A stretch of DNA of 30,015 nt from a virus: IMG/VR virus record IMGVR_UViG_3300032242_001879, positions 1-30,015 of that record, one strand, 5' to 3'. The notes under the pieces were generated by a model. That model worked only from the letters and a program-made list of their open reading frames with translations, did no database searches and was not told the DNA's origin. A program made the translations under genes and the position numbers. Position 1 is the first letter of the stretch; the number at the start of each line of letters is the position of its first letter. Below, piece by piece: positions 25,207 through 30,015 of this stretch.

Positions 25207-28200
25207 TCAGGACCATATACAACAACTGCTCCATATTTTTCAACAGATACTTCAGGCAATAGCACACCCGCTGGATTTACATTAAGTGTAGGTTCAACAT
25301 ATTATTTGCAAAAAGGAGTTTGGGTTGGAAATGGTGGAACAATATCTTCGTATGTATCAAATATTTATACAACTCCAAATTCTGATGCAAATACTGGAGG
25401 ATTAACACTTACCTCTGGCCCAACAAGTTTAATTAATTATACATCAATAACATTAAATGCAGCAACATATGATGGATTTTATATTGTTGGACAAATAAAT
25501 GCAACAAGAACAGATGGTATTGTAGGTACTGATACAACTGATTCAAACGGATATAGATATTTTGTTATGAGAAAATATTCTCCAAAAAAAACAAACACTC
25601 CTACTATTACTTCACAATCTAGTTTGACCGAATCTTCTGTAACGGGGGGGGATTTAGTTTTAAGAGGATCGCCAACAACTCTTGCATATAAAGGGTATTG
25701 GGATGGCACATCAGATTATTTGCCAGATAGCACAAGAAGCTTTGTCACATGGTATTCAAGTACTAATGGATCCTATACTACATCAGATCAAATTATTGCA
25801 AATGCTACTTATGTTTCAGGATCATTATCTTCAGTAACAAATACTGGAGGTGTTTATACCGCATCTGCATCTATAACTTTAAATACTATTACAAGTGGAA
25901 CATATTACTATGCAGTTAATAATGAATATAATAGCAACTCAGACTGGAATGTTCAATTTGGAACAAATCCTCCTACAGCAATTGCAGTTATAGGTCCAAT
26001 TAAAACTTCACCACAATCAACTACTTATCCAACTTTAACATCTGTAACACCATCAGGATATAATACAGATAATAATTTTCCTGGCAATTCAAATTCATTT
26101 ATGGTTGGATCTACAATTACTGGAAATACAGGATCTTGGTCGCCAACTCCAAGCGGAGTAGCACCATTTTCTTCTGCCTTTTTGTATTCAAATTTAAGCA
26201 GTATATCTTTGTCAAATATATCAAGTTGGAAATATGTTACTCTTCCATCAAGTGTATACGGATTTTTTGGCGATGCATCACAAAATCAAAACCACTCATT
26301 TACTCTAGGAAGTTTAGTTGACACTTCAGTAAATTCAATAGGTAAATATTTATCATATGAAGTTTATACACAAGATGGAGATTTAACTTCAGCATTGTCA
26401 GAATTTTATACTACTCCAAAATTATTGCATGATAAACCACACACAACAAATATTGGCGGGATTACCTATAGTCAATCAGATGGTTCATTATCTATAACAT
26501 CTTTAAGCTTCCCAGATAGCACAACATCTTATGCATATCAATTACAATATGCCCCATATCAAGGCTCATGGACCAACCTAGGTTCAATAAAATATCAAAG
26601 TAGTTTATCCTTAATTGGATATTCATATTTAAAATATGCAGCAGCATCCGTCCCGTCTGGAAACTATTATTACAGGATACTTGCATATAACGATGACAAT
26701 GTTTATATTGTAGGATCAACATACGGTCCAGTTAGTACTATAAAAATACCAGTAAATACAGTTGCTCCATATTGGACAGATACTTCAGGTAACTCAGTAT
26801 CTTCCCCGTATTATGCTGGAACGTATAGATTAAATTTTGGAACTTGGAGCAATAGCCCAACATATTATAGATATCAAATTTATTACAATAATCAAGCGGG
26901 AACAATAATAACTCAAGATTATTCAGACACATATACTAACAACTATGTTGACTATACATTTCCAATAAATACCAATACTATAAGTGCAAATGTTTATGCA
27001 GGCAATGCAGGTGCATTAAGTACTTTTGCATATCCTCCAACTTTTGGTCCAATTGTAGGAGTTCAAACAAAACCAACTTTAGGAACACCTACCTCTACTA
27101 CAGTTGGCTTTTATGTTTCAATAACCAATTATGATTCTGCTGCAACATACACTGTTAATCAAGTAAGTACAACAAGCACATCTACACCATCATATAGTGT
27201 ATCTGGATCAACTGTGTATGTTACAAATACATCCCCAAGTTCTAGCACATCTATAAATGTAACTGCAAGAAAAACGGGATATGTAGATTCTACATCAAAC
27301 ACAGTTTCCGCTACAACAATAGCACAGCCAGGAGCATTTACTTATTCTATTATAGATACTTCAGCAAACAGAGGTCCAAATACACCAGTCGTTACCTCCA
27401 GCGTTTCCAACAACGTACTTACATTAAATTGGTCAACAACAACACTTGCAGATCAATATAGAGAATATTTAACAGCTAAATCAGGAACACCAATTGCATA
27501 TAGTGGGTATTATCCAGGCGGTGCCACAAGCACATTTACATCAGACACATGGAATATTCAAGCAAGTGGAACAGAAACTATTACAGTTTATGCGTATAAT
27601 ACTTTAAATGGTCAAATTGCTGTAACATATGGCGGTTCGTCTAATGCAGATTATTATCAGATTTTATATCAAGTAGGAACGGGCGCAGTAACATTAAGCC
27701 CTAATTTAACAAGCGGAAATATATTTTTTATAAATGCTACAATAGGTACTGCAGTAACTATATATAGTGTTGTTGCTTGGAATAATGCAGGGGGAAGCGT
27801 TGGTGGAACTTTAAATGCTGCATCACCTCTAACCAGTCCAGCAACACCAACTACAAAGTCTACAAGCGTAACAAATGATTATGTTTTAACATATACCCCG
27901 CCATCATACACAGTAACATGGAATGCTAACGGAGGATCCGTTAGCCCTACAAGTTCAACAGTTACTGCTGGTGGCTCAGTTACAGCACCAACTCCAACTT
28001 TGTCTGGGTATACATTTAATGGTTGGTATGATTCAGCAAGCGGAGGTAAGCAACAGGTAACAGGCGGAGGCTCATATACACCTTCATCAAGCATTACTCT
28101 TTATGCACAATGGACAGCTATTATAGTAACCTATACAGTAACATGGAATGCTAACGGAGGATCCGTTAGCCCTACAAGTTCAACAGTTAATGCTGGTAGC

Positions 28201-28725
28201 TCAATCACAGCCCCAACCCCGACCCGCTCTGGGTACACAATGGCGGGATGGTACGATGCAGCAAGCGGTGGTAATTTAATTGTATCTTCTGGTTTTTCTT
28301 ACACACCTGGATCAAGTATAACTCTTTATGCACATTGGAATGTAGTTGTGTCTCCACCAAGTACGCCAACTTATAGTGCATATAATTATGGAACTTCAAC
28401 ACACACAGGTACGCCATCAATAACAATGTCATCTACAGGTGCTACAACAATTTATTATCAGGTTTGGAGAACTGCTACAGGCACAGGGGCACCAAATGGT
28501 TACGGAAATGGAACTTATACACAGGTATACCCAAATGGTGTGGGTGGCTACGCTAGTGTTAATGCATCTTCCGCTGTTGTAAATCTTGACACCATAATGT
28601 TAAATGGTACACTTGGTGCATATTCAAATGGATATTATTATGTTACGGCATACGGAAGTAACTCTGGTGGCAGCAGCTCAAGCTCAAATTCTCAAATATC
28701 TCCAAAGAACTGGTTCTATTACTAA
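25072..28725 (+). CDS. Large tail adhesin with InlB-type repeats
   Basis: A 1217-residue protein starting directly after the previous TAA with no gap. The N-terminus has three 14-residue repeats, KQG-x-x-W with Trp at 11, 25 and 39, a motif seen at the start of actinobacteriophage minor tail proteins and probably the attachment point. Most of the rest is Ser/Thr/Tyr-rich beta sequence with repeated Ig/FN3-like blocks. Two Listeria-Bacteroides (InlB B-type) repeats occupy about 946-1016 and 1021-1090, each with TVTWNANGGSVSP, GW-YD-ASGG and ITLYA-W. Such repeats occur in bacterial surface adhesins. A C-terminal 120-residue domain ends in SNSQISPKNWFYY. The role is host attachment by inference. 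It contains a G8 tract at 25644-25651. Confidence 0.75.
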   Translation: MAFFAKQGSTWKTATKFFVKQGSTWKPILKAYIKQGANWVQFWPKSGPYTTTAPYFSTDTSGNSTPAGFTLSVGSTYYLQKGVWVGNGGTISSYVSNIYTTPNSDANTGGLTLTSGPTSLINYTSITLNAATYDGFYIVGQINATRTDGIVGTDTTDSNGYRYFVMRKYSPKKTNTPTITSQSSLTESSVTGGDLVLRGSPTTLAYKGYWDGTSDYLPDSTRSFVTWYSSTNGSYTTSDQIIANATYVSGSLSSVTNTGGVYTASASITLNTITSGTYYYAVNNEYNSNSDWNVQFGTNPPTAIAVIGPIKTSPQSTTYPTLTSVTPSGYNTDNNFPGNSNSFMVGSTITGNTGSWSPTPSGVAPFSSAFLYSNLSSISLSNISSWKYVTLPSSVYGFFGDASQNQNHSFTLGSLVDTSVNSIGKYLSYEVYTQDGDLTSALSEFYTTPKLLHDKPHTTNIGGITYSQSDGSLSITSLSFPDSTTSYAYQLQYAPYQGSWTNLGSIKYQSSLSLIGYSYLKYAAASVPSGNYYYRILAYNDDNVYIVGSTYGPVSTIKIPVNTVAPYWTDTSGNSVSSPYYAGTYRLNFGTWSNSPTYYRYQIYYNNQAGTIITQDYSDTYTNNYVDYTFPINTNTISANVYAGNAGALSTFAYPPTFGPIVGVQTKPTLGTPTSTTVGFYVSITNYDSAATYTVNQVSTTSTSTPSYSVSGSTVYVTNTSPSSSTSINVTARKTGYVDSTSNTVSATTIAQPGAFTYSIIDTSANRGPNTPVVTSSVSNNVLTLNWSTTTLADQYREYLTAKSGTPIAYSGYYPGGATSTFTSDTWNIQASGTETITVYAYNTLNGQIAVTYGGSSNADYYQILYQVGTGAVTLSPNLTSGNIFFINATIGTAVTIYSVVAWNNAGGSVGGTLNAASPLTSPATPTTKSTSVTNDYVLTYTPPSYTVTWNANGGSVSPTSSTVTAGGSVTAPTPTLSGYTFNGWYDSASGGKQQVTGGGSYTPSSSITLYAQWTAIIVTYTVTWNANGGSVSPTSSTVNAGSSITAPTPTRSGYTMAGWYDAASGGNLIVSSGFSYTPGSSITLYAHWNVVVSPPSTPTYSAYNYGTSTHTGTPSITMSSTGATTIYYQVWRTATGTGAPNGYGNGTYTQVYPNGVGGYASVNASSAVVNLDTIMLNGTLGAYSNGYYYVTAYGSNSGGSSSSSNSQISPKNWFYY
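25644..25651 (+). repeat. G8 homopolymer tract inside the adhesin gene
   Basis: Eight consecutive G bases encode Thr-Gly-Gly-Asp in a strongly AT-rich gene. It is the longest G run I found in the window. Confidence 0.9.
27910..28189 (+). repeat. Exact 55-bp direct repeat within the InlB-type repeats
   Basis: Bases 27910-27964 are identical to 28135-28189, an offset of 225 bp or 75 codons. Outside this core the two protein repeats differ at the DNA level, so the core is unusually well conserved. Confidence 0.9.
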
Positions 28726-28937
28726 TGGAAAACAATGATAAAATAGCATTATTAAACTCATATATAGATTCTTATCGTCTTAAAATAGAATATTTTAATG
28801 ACGTAATATCTGGTATAAAAAAATTAGATGAATTAGATTCTATTAATGCTGAAGATTTAGTACAAATAATTGGTAATATTAAATTAATTATTGATTCTTT
28901 AAATGAAGAATTAACAAAATTGACCCAAAATCAATAA
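28725..28937 (+). CDS. Small coiled-coil protein, function unknown
   Basis: A 70-residue acidic, almost fully helical protein whose ATG overlaps the TAA of the adhesin gene by one base. It has heptad-like spacing of Ile/Leu (IALLNSYIDSYRLKIEYF; LVQIIGNIKLIIDSLNEEL). It is not recognised as a family. Translational coupling to the adhesin hints at a partner or assembly role for the fibres. Its last codons contain a -35 element of the next promoter. Confidence 0.6.
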   Translation: MENNDKIALLNSYIDSYRLKIEYFNDVISGIKKLDELDSINAEDLVQIIGNIKLIIDSLNEELTKLTQNQ

Positions 28938-28948
28938 ACTGCTATAAT
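28920..28948 (+). promoter_or_regulatory. Strong sigma70-type promoter ahead of small coiled-coil gene
   Basis: TTGACC (28920-28925) and TATAAT (28943-28948) are separated by exactly 17 bp, and the -10 is extended (TGCTATAAT). This is the best-formed promoter in the window. It overlaps the end of the upstream gene. Confidence 0.8.
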
Positions 28949-28964
28949 AAGAAAGGAGGAAAAC

Positions 28965-29192
28965 ATGACTATAGAACTATCAGCAGAAGATAAGATCACA
29001 ATTGTAGAGCAGCATTTAAAAAATGTACTTTACAGTGAATATAATGCTCAGCTTGCATTAATTGAAGCCAATGCCTTATCTACACCAAACCAAGCAAGCG
29101 TTGATTCAGCTAATGCACAGTTAAGAGATGTGACTGCACAAAAGGCTGCATTGCAAGCAGAACTTGATTCTTTAACTCCAACTTCTAAGTAA
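28965..29192 (+). CDS. Small coiled-coil protein, function unknown
   Basis: A 75-residue protein with the strong site AAAGGAGG (28952-28959) and a near-consensus promoter directly upstream, so it should be well expressed. It has two helical segments (EDKITIVEQHLKNVLYSEYN; ANAQLRDVTAQKAALQAELD) separated by a Thr/Pro turn, suggesting a helical hairpin or coiled coil. No family is recognised. Position after the fibres suggests a structural accessory or fibre chaperone, but this is a guess. Confidence 0.65.
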   Translation: MTIELSAEDKITIVEQHLKNVLYSEYNAQLALIEANALSTPNQASVDSANAQLRDVTAQKAALQAELDSLTPTSK

Positions 29193-29207
29193 TAGAAAAG
29201 AGATATA

Positions 29208-29399
29208 ATGGAAAAAGCGGAATTAATTATTACCGCCCTACAACAACGTATAGGCGAGATGGCAGCACAGCACGAACTAGAAAAAGCAATGTTAAGAGCA
29301 GAATATACTTTGCTACAACAGTCAATAGATGATAAAGAGAAAGCAAAGGATGAATATTCTCAAAGCCTTTCAGAAAAAACAATTAACGCAATCAGTTAA
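29208..29399 (+). CDS. Small coiled-coil protein, function unknown
   Basis: A 63-residue, highly charged, all-helical protein (LIITALQQRIGEMAAQ; LEKAMLRAEYTLLQQS) with AAAAGAG upstream. It follows the previous gene by 15 nt and its 3' end overlaps the next gene by 50 bases in a different frame. The heptad pattern suggests a coiled coil or oligomerisation helix. No family is recognised. Confidence 0.55.
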   Translation: MEKAELIITALQQRIGEMAAQHELEKAMLRAEYTLLQQSIDDKEKAKDEYSQSLSEKTINAIS

Positions 29400-29751
29400 A
29401 AAATATAACCCTCTTGTTCCAAGTGGCTTAATTGCACACACTGAAAGTGGATATTTTTATATTAAAGGTAATAAAAAATTTACTTTTGTTTCCGATAGAG
29501 CGATGTTGTCATGGGATTTGCCAATTGTTGAAACAAAAGATTCAGTTATGTCTGGATACCCAAGAGCTGGTATGCTTGGTTTTAGGGACGGAACTTTGGT
29601 GAAAGATATATCAGATGGTAAAATATATCTTATAAGTGATTCAAAGCGTCGTCACATTATAGATCCAGATGTGCTAGAATGGCTTAATGCAGAAATAATC
29701 CAGATCGGACAAAAAGAACTTTTTGTTCATTCAGAAGGAGAAAAACTATAG
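29350..29751 (+). CDS. Protein with two copies of a short YxI-K beta repeat
   Basis: A 133-residue protein. The frame extends to an ATG at 29329, but the ATG at 29350 is better supported, with GAGAAAG about 9 nt upstream. Two related units are visible: residues 25-55 (SGLIAHTESGYFYIKGNKK and on to W55) and 80-111 (DGTLVKDISDGKIYLISDSK and on to W111), sharing G-x-L/I, a Gly turn, Y-x-I, a Lys/Arg cluster and a terminal D-x-x-x-L-x-W. Similar repeats with YLI followed by KR are found in actinobacterial secreted and phage proteins of unknown role. It could be a virion or wall-associated protein. The 50-base overlap with the upstream gene implies coupling. Confidence 0.6.
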   Translation: MNILKAFQKKQLTQSVKKYNPLVPSGLIAHTESGYFYIKGNKKFTFVSDRAMLSWDLPIVETKDSVMSGYPRAGMLGFRDGTLVKDISDGKIYLISDSKRRHIIDPDVLEWLNAEIIQIGQKELFVHSEGEKL

Positions 29752-29752
29752 C

Positions 29753-30013
29753 ATGTATATTCCTATCAAAACTTGGACAAAGAGAGATAGGAAAGTTAGT
29801 AAAGAAGGCTATGTTTTAATTAAAGTTCCAGAACATCCAAAAAGTTTTAGAGGTTGGTATTATGAACACCGACTTGTAATAGAAAAAGAAATAAATAGAA
29901 TTATGGGGGAATGGGAAACTATTCACCATATCAATAAAGATAAGCAAGATAATAGATTAATTAATCTATTTTTATGTTCAAGATCAGAACATAATAAAGC
30001 ACACGTTGCTTGA
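29753..30013 (+). CDS. HNH endonuclease
   Basis: An 86-residue protein. The ATG at 29753 is chosen over the upstream in-frame ATG at 29723 because AAGGAG (29735-29740) lies 12 nt before it and the longer form would overlap the previous gene. The HNH pattern is complete: YEHRLVIEKE (38-46), ETIHHINKDKQDNRLINL with His58-His59, Asn67 and Asn71, and SEHNKAH with His80 and His84. The N-terminal part (GYVLIKVPEHP) is a typical strand pair of the phage/homing HNH group. It is free-standing at the end of the tail module, so it may be a homing endonuclease. TGA at 30011-30013 ends it, making it complete. Confidence 0.8.
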   Translation: MYIPIKTWTKRDRKVSKEGYVLIKVPEHPKSFRGWYYEHRLVIEKEINRIMGEWETIHHINKDKQDNRLINLFLCSRSEHNKAHVA

Positions 30014-30015
30014 CA

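Noticed and set aside
20293-28725. Diversity-generating retroelement target in the fibre genes
   Set aside because: No reverse transcriptase or template repeat is present in the window, and the repeats seen are intragenic domain repeats without A-specific variation.
29204-29209. TATAAT upstream of the gene at 29208
   Set aside because: It overlaps the start codon itself and is not preceded by TG or a -35, so it cannot serve this gene; it is chance in AT-rich DNA.
29723-29752. Upstream ATG for the HNH gene and the ATG at 29329 for the preceding gene
   Set aside because: Both longer starts overlap upstream genes and lack well-placed Shine-Dalgarno sites, while the later ATGs have one.
1-30015. 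tRNA genes, CRISPR arrays, insertion sequences and attachment sites
   Set aside because: No cloverleaf-like sequence, regularly spaced repeats, transposase or integrase was found; gaps are too short to hold most of these, and none exceeds 300 bases.

Overview
The window is the late structural (head and tail morphogenesis) region of a long-tailed siphovirus (Caudoviricetes). Every supported gene lies on the + strand, genes are packed with 1-bp overlaps or very short gaps, and the order is the standard one: protease/scaffold, major capsid, connectors, tail terminator, tail tube, frameshifted chaperone, tape measure, distal tail, hub, fibres. The DNA is AT-rich, uses the standard code with mostly TAA stops, and has good Shine-Dalgarno sites. 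Several tail proteins resemble the minor tail proteins of actinobacteriophages. A low-GC actinobacterial host (for example a freshwater lineage) is my best guess, but no host marker is present and this is an inference. No integrase, repressor, terminase or portal is in the window, so lifestyle cannot be judged.

Layout. 1-406: the end of one small membrane protein and a second, holin-like one, closed by a hairpin. 488-3044: HK97-type prohead protease carrying a C-terminal scaffold with its own in-frame internal start, then the major capsid protein and a terminator. 3138-6169: a SAP/HeH-like small protein, head-tail connector, head closure, neck/tail-completion and tail-terminator genes. 6267-6992: major tail tube protein and a terminator. 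7108-7736: tail assembly chaperone pair joined by a -1 frameshift at CCCAAAC. 7736-13957: a 2073-residue tape measure containing a complete HAD-phosphatase domain. 13961-20241: a distal tail-like protein split by an insertion, and a 1696-residue baseplate hub with a Gly-linker-bracketed cassette. 20293-28725: an H-type-lectin-like protein and two very large fibre/adhesin proteins. 28725-30013: three small coiled-coil proteins, a protein with two copies of a short repeat, and an HNH endonuclease.

Regulation. Six of the non-coding gaps or gene ends carry an extended -10 motif (TGN followed by TATAAT or one mismatch). Convincing intrinsic terminators follow the major capsid and major tail genes, each immediately followed by a new promoter, so the late region appears to be cut into separately dosed units. 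The capsid and tail-tube genes also share a 21-bp identical initiation leader and use CGT/CGC for arginine almost exclusively, unlike their AGA-using neighbours.

The most unusual items are the HAD phosphatase domain inside the tape measure, the nested scaffold start, the paired leaders of the two major virion proteins, the duplicated 52-residue domain in the hub, and a tail fibre with an exact 55-bp repeat and a G8 tract that could both generate variants.
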